Shown: positions 8,103 through 17,073 of the stretch, in pieces
How the letters are laid out: every line of letters begins with the position of its first letter
Numbering within the stretch: position 1 is the stretch's first letter
NCBI RefSeq assembly: GCF_900107965.1
Contig: NZ_FNVU01000007.1
Location: 357,216-421,215 of the forward strand
Source of the DNA: Actinacidiphila yanglinensis
GTDB lineage: Bacteria > Actinomycetota > Actinomycetes > Streptomycetales > Streptomycetaceae
Reading direction: 5' to 3'
Length of the DNA: 64,000 nt
Program-made: the position numbers and the translations under genes
The notes under the pieces: model-generated
What the model saw: only the letters and a program-made list of their open reading frames with translations
The model's database searches: none
What the model was told of the DNA's origin: nothing

Positions 8103-8879
8103 CTACTCCGGGCGCTCGGCCTCGCCCGCCGCGCCCGGCTCCCCCGGGGCCGCCCCGCCCAGTTCCCCGGTCCACCGCCGGTAGAGCCGGTGCGGCACCC
8201 CGGCGGCGTCCAGCACCCGCCCGGCCACGAAGTCCACCAGCTCCTGCGCGGTGGTACCACCCGCGTAGAACGCCGGCGAGGCGGGCAGCACCACCGCGCC
8301 CGCGTCGTCCAGCGCGGTGAGCTGACGCAGCGTCTGACCGCTGAGCGGGGTCTCGCGCACCGCGACCACCAGCGGCCGGCGCTCCTTGAGGGTCACCCCG
8401 GCCGCACGCTGGAGCAGGTCCTTGGACAGGCCCAACGCCACCCCGGCCACGCACGCGGTGCTGGCCGGCACGATCAGCATGCCCTTGGCCGGATACGAAC
8501 CCGAGGACGGGCCGGCCGCGAGGTCACCGGCGGACCAGTACCGGACGGCCGCCAGGTCGGGGCCGGGCCGGAAGGCGTCCGGACGGCCGTCCGCGCCGCG
8601 GGCCAGCCACCGCGACAGGTCCTCGCGCCAGTGCCCGTCCCGGATCGCCGCCCCGGTCTCGTCGAGCAGGGTCAGCCGGGCGGCGCGGCTGACCACCAGG
8701 TCCACGCTCTCCCCCGCGTCCAGCAACGCCCGCAGCACGGACGCCGCGTACGGGGTGCCCGAGGCACCGGAGACACCGACGATCCACGGGGTGCGCCCGC
8801 CGCCGTCCGGGCCCGCGGACACGCTTGCGCCCACACCCGCACTTGCACCCGCATTCCCATCCGTGCCCGTGTCGTCCAC
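8103..8879 (-). CDS. mqnL: UbiX-family flavin prenyltransferase
   Basis: A 258-residue flavoprotein of the UbiX/Pad1 family with GVSGASGTPYAASVLRAL at its start and PAS(T)ACVAGVALGLSKDLL and TPLSGQTLRQL downstream. It attaches a dimethylallyl group to FMN, producing prenylated FMN for the UbiD-like decarboxylase at 12127-13578. About 30 N-terminal residues are Gly/Ala-rich and look like a non-conserved extension, so the true start could be downstream. It begins at GTG 8879. The symbol mqnL follows a naming proposal for this role in the futalosine pathway; the family call is firmer than the symbol. Confidence 0.85.
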   Translation of the reverse strand: MDDTGTDGNAGASAGVGASVSAGPDGGGRTPWIVGVSGASGTPYAASVLRALLDAGESVDLVVSRAARLTLLDETGAAIRDGHWREDLSRWLARGADGRPDAFRPGPDLAAVRYWSAGDLAAGPSSGSYPAKGMLIVPASTACVAGVALGLSKDLLQRAAGVTLKERRPLVVAVRETPLSGQTLRQLTALDDAGAVVLPASPAFYAGGTTAQELVDFVAGRVLDAAGVPHRLYRRWTGELGGAAPGEPGAAGEAERPE

Positions 8880-9054
8880 GCGGTCGAGCGTAGCCGCGAC
8901 CTGCGGAAGGCGCGGCCCCGGGCGGTTTCGGACCGTTCTCCGACGCTACGAGCGATTCGGTCCGTTCGCGCCCCGTGTGACGGGAACCGCAGCCGATGTC
9001 GGTCGCGTCGTGCACACTGGGAGGACTGAACGATGGGGGAATCGGGGGGATTCG

Positions 9055-9708
9055 GTGGCGTACGGACGTACCGCGTCACGCGCCGGTCACCGGGGGGTGC
9101 TGCCGGCGCCGCTGCGCGTCACGAACCGGGCCGCGTGTGCCGCGCTGCTGATGCTGGCCTGGGTGGCGCTGCTGTGGGGGCTGGAGATCGCCGACGTGGC
9201 GACCGGTCACCGGCTGGACGGCTTCGGCATCGAGCCGCGCCGGGCGAGCGAGCTGGCGGACATCGTGCCGTCGGCCTTCACCCACTTCGGGTTCGCGCAC
9301 CTGGCCTCCAACACCCTTCCGCTGCTGGTGCTCGGCTTCATCGCCGCCCTGCGCGGGATCGGCCGCTTCCTGGCGGTGGCGTTCGCCATCATCGTGATCG
9401 ACGGGCTCGGGGTGTGGGCGCTCGCTCCCGCGCACAGCAACACCGCCGGCGCGTCCGGCCTGATCTTCGGGCTGTTCGCCTACCTCGTGGTGCGCGGCTT
9501 CGTGGACGGCCGCGTGCTCGACCTCGTGGTGGGCCTGCTGGTCGGGGCGTACTACGGCACCTCCATCCTCTGGGGCGTGCTGCCGGTGCACTCCGGCGTC
9601 TCGTGGCAGGGCCATCTCTTCGGCCTGGTGGGCGGGGTGGCCTCGGCCTACCTGTTCCGGGACCGGCCCGCCGAGGTGCGCCCCCGCGAATCGCCCCACC
9701 CGGTCTGA
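9055..9708 (+). CDS. Rhomboid-family intramembrane serine protease
   Basis: A 217-residue polytopic membrane protein with about six transmembrane segments between residues 25 and 200. The catalytic serine is Ser134 in the GASGLIFG motif and the histidine is His187 in HLFGLVGG. An HLASNTLPL segment with Asn86 supplies the usual oxyanion residue. So it should be an active rhomboid cleaving membrane-spanning substrates. I chose GTG 9055 because of a preceding GGGGGA and because the long in-frame extension upstream is unlike coding sequence for this family. It is divergent from the UbiX-like gene; the substrate is unknown. Confidence 0.85.
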   Translation: MAYGRTASRAGHRGVLPAPLRVTNRAACAALLMLAWVALLWGLEIADVATGHRLDGFGIEPRRASELADIVPSAFTHFGFAHLASNTLPLLVLGFIAALRGIGRFLAVAFAIIVIDGLGVWALAPAHSNTAGASGLIFGLFAYLVVRGFVDGRVLDLVVGLLVGAYYGTSILWGVLPVHSGVSWQGHLFGLVGGVASAYLFRDRPAEVRPRESPHPV

Positions 9709-9851
9709 GCGTTGCCGGACCCCGGCAACCAACCGACCCGAAACTCGCCGCGAACAACCCCGGTGAAGGCACAGCCCCCGCACAGTTACGCTTCTGCTCC
9801 GCTGGTCAGCTCACCACCACTTCTTCTTCCTAGGAGTTCGTCATCATCAGC

Positions 9852-10964
9852 ATGCGCAAGGGCCTCTCCGCCGCCGCCGTGGTGGCCCTCATATCCGCCG
9901 GGGCCGCAGCGTGTGGTGGGGACGACCCCGCCTCGCCGCAGGGGAAGGTCTCCGACGCCTTCCAGAAGCTCGGCAAGCAGAACACCATCTCCGTCGACCT
10001 GGGCTTCTCCGGCACCTCCGCCCAGATCTACTCCGCCATGAAGAACGAGGACGGCTTCACCCAGGCCGACGCCGACCTGCTGGCCTCGCTGCACCTCACC
10101 GTCGGCGGCAGCTCGCAGAAGTCGCTGGACCTGCTGGGCAAGAGCTTCGGCAAGGACAAGGACGCCACCAAGGACTCCTCGGCGGGCTTCGTGCTCTCCA
10201 CCGACGGTGCCGGCGGCAAGAAGCTGATCGAGGTGCGCGCGGTCGGCCAGAAGGTCTACCTGCGGGCGGACATCAAGGGCCTGGAGGGCCTGGACACCGA
10301 CAAGTCCGACGCGGGCGACATCGCCGGGTTCAACCAGCAGTACCTGGACACCCTGAGCTCCACGCCCGGCTCGGTCGGGGCGGCCCTCACCGGCAAGTGG
10401 GTCAGCATCGACCCGACGGTGTGGAGCGCGTTCGTCAAGAGCGCCCTCGCCGCGCAGGGCGGTGGCACCACCAACTCGGCCACCCCGACGCTCGACGCGC
10501 AGACGCAGAACCAGATCGTCACCGGGCTGCGCGCCGCGCTGACGAAGGACGCCACCTTCACCGACGGCGGCAGCAAGGGCGGCGCGGACCACGTCAAGGT
10601 CACCGTGCCCGCGCAGCAGTTCGCGAAGGACGTGGCCACCGACCTCACCCCGGCGCTGAAGCAGATCCCCGGGATGAAGCAGTCCGACCTGGACAAGTTC
10701 CAGCAGGCCGAGGGCGTGCCCAACAAGAAGGTGACCGCCGACGTCGCCATCAAGGACGGCAGCATCGCGTCGATCACCTTCGACATCCACCAGTTGGACA
10801 GCGAGTCGACCGGCCCGCTGCCGCTGACCCTGGGCTTCCGGGGCAGCGCCGCGCCGATCAGCGCGCCGGCCGGCGCGGTGGCGCTCAACCCGCAGGACGT
10901 GATCGGGGCGATCACGAGCAACCTGCACAGCGGCGACGGCGGTTCGGACGACTCGGTCTTCTGA
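9852..10964 (+). CDS. Secreted lipoprotein, unknown function
   Basis: A 370-residue protein with a short signal peptide ending in a lipobox (SAGAAAC, Cys at about residue 21). The mature part begins with GGDDPAS and contains a repeated beta-strand/helix pattern typical of actinobacterial cell-surface lipoproteins of the LppX/LprG-like type, but I cannot assign a family with certainty. The C-terminus is Gly/Asp/Ser-rich. Translation starts at ATG 9852, and the gene ends at a strong bidirectional hairpin. Nothing in the context ties it to menaquinone synthesis. Confidence 0.8.
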   Translation: MRKGLSAAAVVALISAGAAACGGDDPASPQGKVSDAFQKLGKQNTISVDLGFSGTSAQIYSAMKNEDGFTQADADLLASLHLTVGGSSQKSLDLLGKSFGKDKDATKDSSAGFVLSTDGAGGKKLIEVRAVGQKVYLRADIKGLEGLDTDKSDAGDIAGFNQQYLDTLSSTPGSVGAALTGKWVSIDPTVWSAFVKSALAAQGGGTTNSATPTLDAQTQNQIVTGLRAALTKDATFTDGGSKGGADHVKVTVPAQQFAKDVATDLTPALKQIPGMKQSDLDKFQQAEGVPNKKVTADVAIKDGSIASITFDIHQLDSESTGPLPLTLGFRGSAAPISAPAGAVALNPQDVIGAITSNLHSGDGGSDDSVF

Positions 10965-10994
10965 TCGCGCCGTGCTCGACGCACCGACGTACGC

Positions 10995-11030
10995 GAACGG
11001 CCCCGGCGGACTCTTCCGCCGGGGCCGTTC
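10995..11030. terminator. Bidirectional terminator hairpin
   Basis: A perfect 16-bp stem (GAACGGCCCCGGCGGA and its complement) closes on a CTCT loop. It lies between the convergent lipoprotein and mqnP genes, so it can stop transcription from both sides. There is no strong U-tract, as is common in high-GC actinobacteria. Confidence 0.85.
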
Positions 11031-11093
11031 CCCGTGCACCGTTCCCTCGTGTCCCCGCACGGCAAGGCGCCCGGCCGCGACCGGGTCAGGCCG

Positions 11094-12011
11094 CTACCAG
11101 GTCAGGCCGCGCGCGATCAGGTCGAAGAGCGCGAAGACGAACAGCGTGATGCCGATGACGCCGTTCACCGTGAAGAACGCCCGGTTCAGCCGGCTGAGGT
11201 CGTGCGGCTTGACGATCGAGTGCTCGTACAGGAACGCCGCGGCCACGATCGCCATGCCGAACCACCAGAAGCCGCCCGCCCCGGTCGTGGCGCCGTACCA
11301 GACCAGCAGCGCGGTGGTGACCACGTGGCAGGCCCGCGCCCCGTACAGGGCGACCGGGACGCCGAAGCGGGCCGGCACCGACATCACGCCGTGCGCGCGG
11401 TCCGCGGCCACGTCCTGGCTGCCGAAGATGAGGTCGAACCCGCCGATCCACACGCCGACCGCCAGCCCCAGCACGACCGGGTGCCAGTCCCAGGAACCGG
11501 TCACCGCCAGCCAGGCGCCGATCGGGCCCATCGCCTGGGCCAGGCCCAGGATCGCGTGCGGGAAGTTCGTGAACCGCTTGCCGTAGGGGTAGACCACCAT
11601 CGGCACCACCGCGACCGGGGCCAGCGCCAGGCACAGCGGGTTGAGCAGTGCGGCGGCGCCCAGGAAGACCACGACGGCGACCAGCGCGCCGGTCCACGCC
11701 GAGCGCACCGACAGCGCGCCGGTGACCAGTTCGCGCCTGGCGGTGCGCGGGTTGCGCGCGTCGATCTCCCGGTCGATGATCCGGTTGCAGGCCATCGCGA
11801 AGGTCCGCAGGCCCACCATCGCCACGGTGACCAGGAGCAGTTGGCCCCAGTGCACCGTCTGGTCGTCGCGGAACATCGCGGTCAGCGCCGCGATGTAGGC
11901 GAACGGCAAAGCGAAGACCGAGTGCTCGATCATCACCAGCCGCAGGAACGCCCGTACTTTGCTGTCGGGCCTCGGCTCCGACTCGAACAGGTCCGGCGTC
12001 GTGGCGCTCAC
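11094..12011 (-). CDS. mqnP: UbiA-family prenyltransferase, menaquinone synthesis
   Basis: A 305-residue integral membrane prenyltransferase. The first Asp-rich motif NRIIDREID is at about residues 79-87, and the second, GFDLIFGSQD, is at about 190-200. There are about eight or nine hydrophobic segments. It would prenylate the naphthoate intermediate (1,4-dihydroxy-6-naphthoate) of the futalosine pathway. The start is GTG 12011. It lies downstream of the UbiD-like decarboxylase on the same strand, separated by 115 bp containing a short repeat element. Other UbiA enzymes share these motifs, so the specific role rests on the neighbours. Confidence 0.88.
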   Translation of the reverse strand: MSATTPDLFESEPRPDSKVRAFLRLVMIEHSVFALPFAYIAALTAMFRDDQTVHWGQLLLVTVAMVGLRTFAMACNRIIDREIDARNPRTARRELVTGALSVRSAWTGALVAVVVFLGAAALLNPLCLALAPVAVVPMVVYPYGKRFTNFPHAILGLAQAMGPIGAWLAVTGSWDWHPVVLGLAVGVWIGGFDLIFGSQDVAADRAHGVMSVPARFGVPVALYGARACHVVTTALLVWYGATTGAGGFWWFGMAIVAAAFLYEHSIVKPHDLSRLNRAFFTVNGVIGITLFVFALFDLIARGLTW

Positions 12012-12023
12012 GCCTTGTCTCCG

Positions 12024-12059
12024 TTCTCCCCCAGGGCTACCGCCTGGGCGGTGCCCCCA
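12024..12059. repeat. Short copy of the dispersed palindromic repeat
   Basis: The segment beginning TTCTCCCCCAG and ending GGTGCCCCCA, with CTGGG between, matches the central palindrome of the repeat at 46331-46367. The copy lies between the mqnP start and the UbiD-like gene. Only this sub-element is present here, which suggests the parts of the larger repeat move or are lost separately. Confidence 0.5.
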
Positions 12060-12126
12060 CAGCTCGCTCGGTGCAAGAGTGCAGCTTTCGTCTCCCGCCG
12101 CCGCCCGGCGGCCTCGCGTGCGTCGC

Positions 12127-13578
12127 TCACAATCCGTACTCCCTCCACCGTTTGCTCACCAGATCCGCCGTCCGCGGGTCGGAGACGACCATCTCCGGCC
12201 AGCCTCCGTCGCGGGTGTAACCCTCCTCGGGCAGCTTACGGGTCGCGTCGATACCGGCCTTCCCTCCCCAGAACTGCTGGTACGACGAGTGGTCGAGGTG
12301 GTCGACCGGGCCCTCCACCACCGTGAGGTCCCGCGAGTAGTCGGTGTTGCCGAACGCCCGCCAGGCGACCTCGTGCAGGTCGTGCACGTCGCAGTCGGCG
12401 TCCACCACGACGATCAGCTTGGTCAGCGACATCATGTGGGCACCCCACACCGCGTGCATCGTCTTCTGCGCGTGCTTGGGGTACTTCTTGTCGATCGAGA
12501 CGATCGCGCAGTTGTGGAAGCCGCCCGCCTCCGGCAGGTGGTAGTCCACGATGTCCGGCACGATGATCTTCAGCAGCGGCAGGAAGAACCGCTCGGTGGC
12601 CCGGCCGAGCGGGCCGTCCTCGGTCGGCGGCCGGCCGACCACGATCGACTGGAAGACCGGCCGCTTGCGCATCGTCACGCAGTCCACGGTCAGCGCCGGG
12701 AACGGCTCCTGCGGGGTGTAGAAGCCGGTGTGGTCGCCGAACGGCCCCTCCGGCAGCGTCCGACCGGGCTCCAGCCAGCCCTCCAGCACCACCTCGGCCT
12801 GCGCGGGCACCTGCAGCGGCACCGTCTTGCAGTCCACCAGCTCCACCCGCCGGCCCTGCACGAACCCGGCGAAGAGGTACTCGTCGATGTCGCCGGGCAG
12901 TGGCGCGGTCGAGGCATATGTCACAGCGGGCGGGCAGCCGAACGCGATGGCCACCGGCAGCCGCTCGCCGCGCCGCTGGGCGACCTGGTAGTGGTTGCGG
13001 CTGTCCTTGTGGATCTGCCAGTGCATGCCGATGGTGCGCTTGTCGTGCCGCTGGAGCCGGTACAGGCCGAGGTTGCGCACCCCGCTCTCGGGGTCCTTGG
13101 TGTGGGTCAGGCCGAGGTTGAAGAAGGAGCCGCCGTCCTGCGGCCAGGTGAACAGGGCGGGCAGCCGGTCCAGGTCCACGTCGTCGCCGGTGAGCACGAC
13201 CTCCTGCACGGGGCCGTCCTTCACCTTCTTCGGCGGCACGTGCACCATGCCGGCGAGCTTGCCGAACGCCTCCCGCACCCCGACGAAGCCGTGCGGCAGC
13301 TCCGGTTTGAGCAGCCCGCCGATCTTCTCCCCGATGTCCGCGTACGACGTCAGGCCCAGGGCCTTCAGCAGCCGCCGGTCGGTGCCGTACACGTTGGTCG
13401 CCAGCGGGGCGAGCGAGCCGCGCACGTTCTCGAAGAGCAGCGCGGGCCCGCCGGCCTTGTTCACCCGGTCGGTGATCTCGCCGACCTCCAGGTAGGGGTC
13501 CACCTCGACGGTGATCCGCCGGAGATCGCCGTCCTTCTCCAGTGCCCTCAGGAGCGAGCGGAGATCGTCGTAAGCCAT
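12127..13578 (-). CDS. mqnM: UbiD-family menaquinone biosynthesis decarboxylase
   Basis: A 483-residue prenylated-FMN-dependent decarboxylase of the UbiD family. Start ATG 13578 (MAYDDLRSLLRALEKDGDL) gives the usual length; a longer frame upstream is not family-like. The region around GRRVELVDCKTVPLQVPAQAEVVLEG and GPFGDHTGFYTP carries the conserved substrate/cofactor-binding Arg, Glu and Asp positions of UbiD. It would remove the carboxyl group from the prenylated naphthoate late in the futalosine pathway. Its cofactor maker is the UbiX-like gene at 8103-8879. The symbol follows a naming proposal; the family call is firm. Confidence 0.88.
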   Translation of the reverse strand: MAYDDLRSLLRALEKDGDLRRITVEVDPYLEVGEITDRVNKAGGPALLFENVRGSLAPLATNVYGTDRRLLKALGLTSYADIGEKIGGLLKPELPHGFVGVREAFGKLAGMVHVPPKKVKDGPVQEVVLTGDDVDLDRLPALFTWPQDGGSFFNLGLTHTKDPESGVRNLGLYRLQRHDKRTIGMHWQIHKDSRNHYQVAQRRGERLPVAIAFGCPPAVTYASTAPLPGDIDEYLFAGFVQGRRVELVDCKTVPLQVPAQAEVVLEGWLEPGRTLPEGPFGDHTGFYTPQEPFPALTVDCVTMRKRPVFQSIVVGRPPTEDGPLGRATERFFLPLLKIIVPDIVDYHLPEAGGFHNCAIVSIDKKYPKHAQKTMHAVWGAHMMSLTKLIVVVDADCDVHDLHEVAWRAFGNTDYSRDLTVVEGPVDHLDHSSYQQFWGGKAGIDATRKLPEEGYTRDGGWPEMVVSDPRTADLVSKRWREYGL

Positions 13579-13693
13579 GCGGCCAGTCTTCCATCCCGAG
13601 GTGGCGGTACGCGGCCGGGCCGCCGGGTCCGGGCGCCGCCCGGTTAACCTGGGTGGGGTCAAGGATTGGTCAACATGGGGGCCGGGGTTTCGA

Positions 13694-14104
13694 ATGACGC
13701 GCTACATGCCGTTCCTGCTGGTGATCGCGGTATGGATATACGCCTTCGTGGACTGCCTGGGCACCCCCGAGCGGCAGGTGCGCGGGCTGCCGAAGGTGGT
13801 CTGGCTGCTGATCGTGCTGTTCTTCGGCGAGATCATGCTCGGCCCGCTGGCCTGGCTGGCCTTCGGCAAGCGGCGCGTGGCCGGGCAGTGGGGCGCGGGC
13901 CGGGTCGAGTGGGGCCGGGAGCCGGCCCGCGGGATGCGGGCGGCGGGGCGCCACCCGCAGGACGGCCGGCCGCTCGAAGCGCCGCAGGAGGACCGGGAGG
14001 ACTGGGTGCCCCCGGACGACAACCCGGCGTTCCTGCGCTCGCTCGCCGAGCTCAACCGGCAGAAGCGCGGGGACGGCCCCGGCTCCTCGCCCGAGAGCGA
14101 GTGA
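13694..14104 (+). CDS. PLDc_N-domain small membrane protein
   Basis: A 136-residue protein with a transmembrane segment at about residues 6-24, a short charged loop containing the DCLGTPERQVRGLPK sequence, and a second segment at about 36-56. This is the layout of the phospholipase D N-terminal (PLDc_N) family found as stand-alone small proteins in actinobacteria. The C-terminal 70 residues are hydrophilic and probably disordered. There is no catalytic HKD motif, so it is not itself a phospholipase. It is divergent from the UbiD-like gene, and its function is unknown. Confidence 0.75.
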   Translation: MTRYMPFLLVIAVWIYAFVDCLGTPERQVRGLPKVVWLLIVLFFGEIMLGPLAWLAFGKRRVAGQWGAGRVEWGREPARGMRAAGRHPQDGRPLEAPQEDREDWVPPDDNPAFLRSLAELNRQKRGDGPGSSPESE

Positions 14105-14147
14105 GCGGAACCGTCCCCGGTCGAACCGCGGCGTCAGGCCCGGCGCG

Positions 14148-15236
14148 TCACACCCCTGCGTAGGAGTGCTTGCCGGTCACGAAGATGTTCACGCCGTAGT
14201 AGTTGAACAGGAAGCACGCGAAGGCGACCAGCGCGAGGTACGCGGCCTTGCGGCCCTTCCACCCGGCGGTCGCGCGGGCGTGCAGGTAACCGGCGTACAC
14301 GACCCAGGTGATGAACGACCAGGTCTCCTTCGGGTCCCATTCCCAGTAGTGGCCCCACGCGGCCTGCGCCCAGATCGCGCCCGCGATGATGGTGAACGTC
14401 CACAGCGGGAAGACCAGCGCGTTCATCCGGTAGGCGAACTTGTCCAGGCTCGCGGCGGCCGGCAGCCGGCGCATGATGTCGCCCCAGCGGGTGTTGCTCG
14501 CCTGCCCGGTCATCAGCGCCACCTCGTAGTGGTCGCGGAACAGGTAGAGCATCGTCCCGACGGCGGCGAGGTAGAACACCGCGCCGGAGATGATCGCGCA
14601 CGACACGTGGATCCACAGCCAGTACGAGTGCAGCGCCGGCACCAGCTGCTCGCTGGAGGTGTAGAGCACCGACAGTGCCAGGCCCAGGTCGAGCAGCACC
14701 GACGTGGTGAGGAACAGCCCGATCCAGCGGACGTTCTTCTTCAGCGCGAGCAGCAGCAGGTAGGCGCCGACCGCGACCGCGCCGAACGTGGTGGAGAACT
14801 CGTACATGTTGCCCCAGGGCGCGCGCTGCACCGAGGCGGCCCGGAAGGCGACCCCGCAGACGTGCAGCACCCACGCCAGGACGGTGAAGGAGATCGCGAT
14901 CCTGCCGTACAGGTCGCCCTTCTCGTTGCCGCCCGCGGCGCCGGGGCCGTCGGAGATGTCCCGGTCGCTGGCGGAGGCGCGGGTGATCACCTTCGGCCGC
15001 TCGATGGTGGTCGTGCCGGCCTGCCCGGCGGCGCGCACGGTCACCGCCGGTACGGCCGTCGGAGGCGCGGCGTCGGAGGTGAGCGCCGCCGACTGCACGG
15101 CGATCTTGCTCCGGCCGCCGAAGACCCACTCCGCGAGGTGCGCGAGGAAGGCCAGCGCGTACACGAACATCGCCGAGCGGATCAGGTAGTTGCTGTAGTT
15201 AGCGAAGTTCTCGTTGACCGCGGCCGCCATCATCAC
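14148..15236 (-). CDS. ccsB: Cytochrome c biogenesis protein CcsB (ResC)
   Basis: A 362-residue polytopic membrane protein of the System II cytochrome c synthase. The haem-handling WWD-type motif is visible as WGHYWEWDPKETWSF at about residues 270-290, and several membrane His residues flank it. A variable Ala/Val-rich loop occupies about 45-85. Start codons GTG 15236, ATG 15233 and ATG 15230 are all possible; the first two overlap the resB stop, so the two genes are translationally coupled. Together with ResB it would deliver haem to apocytochrome c outside the membrane. Confidence 0.92.
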   Translation of the reverse strand: MMMAAAVNENFANYSNYLIRSAMFVYALAFLAHLAEWVFGGRSKIAVQSAALTSDAAPPTAVPAVTVRAAGQAGTTTIERPKVITRASASDRDISDGPGAAGGNEKGDLYGRIAISFTVLAWVLHVCGVAFRAASVQRAPWGNMYEFSTTFGAVAVGAYLLLLALKKNVRWIGLFLTTSVLLDLGLALSVLYTSSEQLVPALHSYWLWIHVSCAIISGAVFYLAAVGTMLYLFRDHYEVALMTGQASNTRWGDIMRRLPAAASLDKFAYRMNALVFPLWTFTIIAGAIWAQAAWGHYWEWDPKETWSFITWVVYAGYLHARATAGWKGRKAAYLALVAFACFLFNYYGVNIFVTGKHSYAGV

Positions 15237-17071
15237 GGGCGGGCTCCTTCGTCGTCGGTCCGGGTGGTCGGTTCGTCGGGGGCGTGGGATGCGCCGGGCA
15301 CGCGTGCGGTCCCCGGCTCGTCCCCGCCCTCGTCAGCGGTGTCCGCGGGTTCGTCCGGGGTCGTTCTGACCGGTGCGTCCGGCTGGAGCTGCGCGATGAG
15401 GTCGCCCAGCTCGTCGGCGATCCGGGCCGACTCGCTGCGGCCGAGGCCGCCCATCTCGACCAGGGTGCCGTGCTCGGACGGCAGCGCGCGCACCCAGATC
15501 CGGCGCCGCTGGATGAACAGCGACCCCATCAGGCCGAGGATCGCGATCACCCCGCTGACCAGCGCCAGCTTGTTGCCGGACTGGTGGGAGATGCTGAAGC
15601 TGGCCCAGGTCTTCACGCCGTTGAAGGTGAGGCTGCCCGCGCCGCCCGGCAGTTGCATGACGTCGCCGGGGCTGAGCGCGACACCGTTGACGCCGGTCTT
15701 GGTGTTGAGCTGGAACTGCTTCATGTGGGTGGCGTCGAGCTGGTAGACGTTCTGCGCGATGCCCGAGTCCAGCCCCAGGTCGCCGTGGTAGGCGTTGAGC
15801 CACAGGATCGGCGCCACCTCGCCCGGGAAGAGCGACATCGGGCCGCGGGTGAGGTCACCGGTCGGCGTGAAGTAGCCCTTGAAGGCGAGCTGGTCGGACG
15901 CGCCGTTCTTGCCCAGCGCGTCCGGGACCTTGATCACACCGGTGGACGTCAGGTTGGTGTCCTGCGGCAGGAACGGCACCGGGCCCTGGTACGCGACGTT
16001 GCCCTGGCCGTCCCTGACGGTCACCACGGGCGCGTAGCCGTGCGAGATCAGGTAGACCTTCTCCCCGCCGATGCTCAGCGGGTGGTTGGTGGAGATCGCG
16101 CCCTTCTTCGCGTCCTTGCCGCTGGTGCCGCTCCAGTAGTGGATGTTCGCCTGGAACTTCAGCGCCGTGCCGCGCTCCGGGCCGCTGGTGGCGTACTTGT
16201 CGTCGAAGCTGTCCAGCGTGAAACCGAACGGCTTGAGGTCGTCGGCGTTGTAGAGCGTGCCGCCGGAGAAGTCGTCGTACTGGGTGAGGTTGTTGACGAA
16301 GCCGTCGTCGCCCTCGACCACCAGCTTGCCGCCGGACGCCGCGTTCAGCGAGGTCCACGCGAAGCCGATCAGCAGGCCGAACAGGGCCACGTGGAAGAGC
16401 AGGTTGCCGGCCTCGCGCAGGTACCCCTTCTCCGCGGCGACCGAAGTCCCGCTGGCGTTGATCCGGAACCGCCGCCCGCGCAGCGCCTTCTGGGCCGCCT
16501 GCGCGACCTGCTCCGGGCTCGCGTCGGTGTGCCAGGTGCTGTAGGCGGGCAGCCGGGTCAGGTGCCGCGGCGCGGCCGGCGGCCGGGCCCGCAGCTGGCC
16601 GACGAACTGCCAGGTGCGCGGCACGATGCAGCCGGCCAGCGAGACGAACAGCAGTATGTAGATCGCCGAGAACCACGGCGATCCGTAGACGTGGAAGAGG
16701 TCCAGCCGCGAGTACAGCGGGCTGATGTCCGGGTGCGCCTTCTTGAACGCGTCGACCTTGAGCTGGTCGCTGTGCTGCGGGATCAGCGAGCCGGGGATCG
16801 CGGCCAGCGACAGCAGGAACAGCAGGATCAGGGCGATCCGCATCGAGGTGAGCTGCCGCCACATCCACCGCAGCCAGCCGACCAGGCCGAGCGCGGGCCC
16901 GCTGGCCAGGGTGTCCACCGGCTGGGTGGACAGCTGCGCGCCCGCGGCGCCGAGGTCGTCCTCGCCGCCGTTCTCCGTGCCGTTGGCCTTGCTCTCGGGA
17001 TCCTGACCGGCGTCCGGCCCGGAACCCTGGCCGGGCACCCGGCCGTCGCTTGGCTTGTGCGTGATGCTCAC
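15233..17071 (-). CDS. resB: Cytochrome c biogenesis protein ResB
   Basis: A 612-residue membrane protein with a hydrophilic N-terminal 65 residues, then three transmembrane segments (about 85-110, 140-160 and 230-250), a large extracytoplasmic domain, and a final segment at about 520-545. This is the ResB/Ccs1 architecture. It partners CcsB in the System II cytochrome c synthase. Start GTG 17071 lies 2 bp after the ccdA stop, confirming an operon. The long C-terminal tail (about 60 residues of Glu/Pro/Thr) is variable and probably disordered. The upstream frame beyond 17071 reads through ccdA and is not coding. Confidence 0.92.
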   Translation of the reverse strand: MSITHKPSDGRVPGQGSGPDAGQDPESKANGTENGGEDDLGAAGAQLSTQPVDTLASGPALGLVGWLRWMWRQLTSMRIALILLFLLSLAAIPGSLIPQHSDQLKVDAFKKAHPDISPLYSRLDLFHVYGSPWFSAIYILLFVSLAGCIVPRTWQFVGQLRARPPAAPRHLTRLPAYSTWHTDASPEQVAQAAQKALRGRRFRINASGTSVAAEKGYLREAGNLLFHVALFGLLIGFAWTSLNAASGGKLVVEGDDGFVNNLTQYDDFSGGTLYNADDLKPFGFTLDSFDDKYATSGPERGTALKFQANIHYWSGTSGKDAKKGAISTNHPLSIGGEKVYLISHGYAPVVTVRDGQGNVAYQGPVPFLPQDTNLTSTGVIKVPDALGKNGASDQLAFKGYFTPTGDLTRGPMSLFPGEVAPILWLNAYHGDLGLDSGIAQNVYQLDATHMKQFQLNTKTGVNGVALSPGDVMQLPGGAGSLTFNGVKTWASFSISHQSGNKLALVSGVIAILGLMGSLFIQRRRIWVRALPSEHGTLVEMGGLGRSESARIADELGDLIAQLQPDAPVRTTPDEPADTADEGGDEPGTARVPGASHAPDEPTTRTDDEGARP

Positions 17072-17073
17072 GT

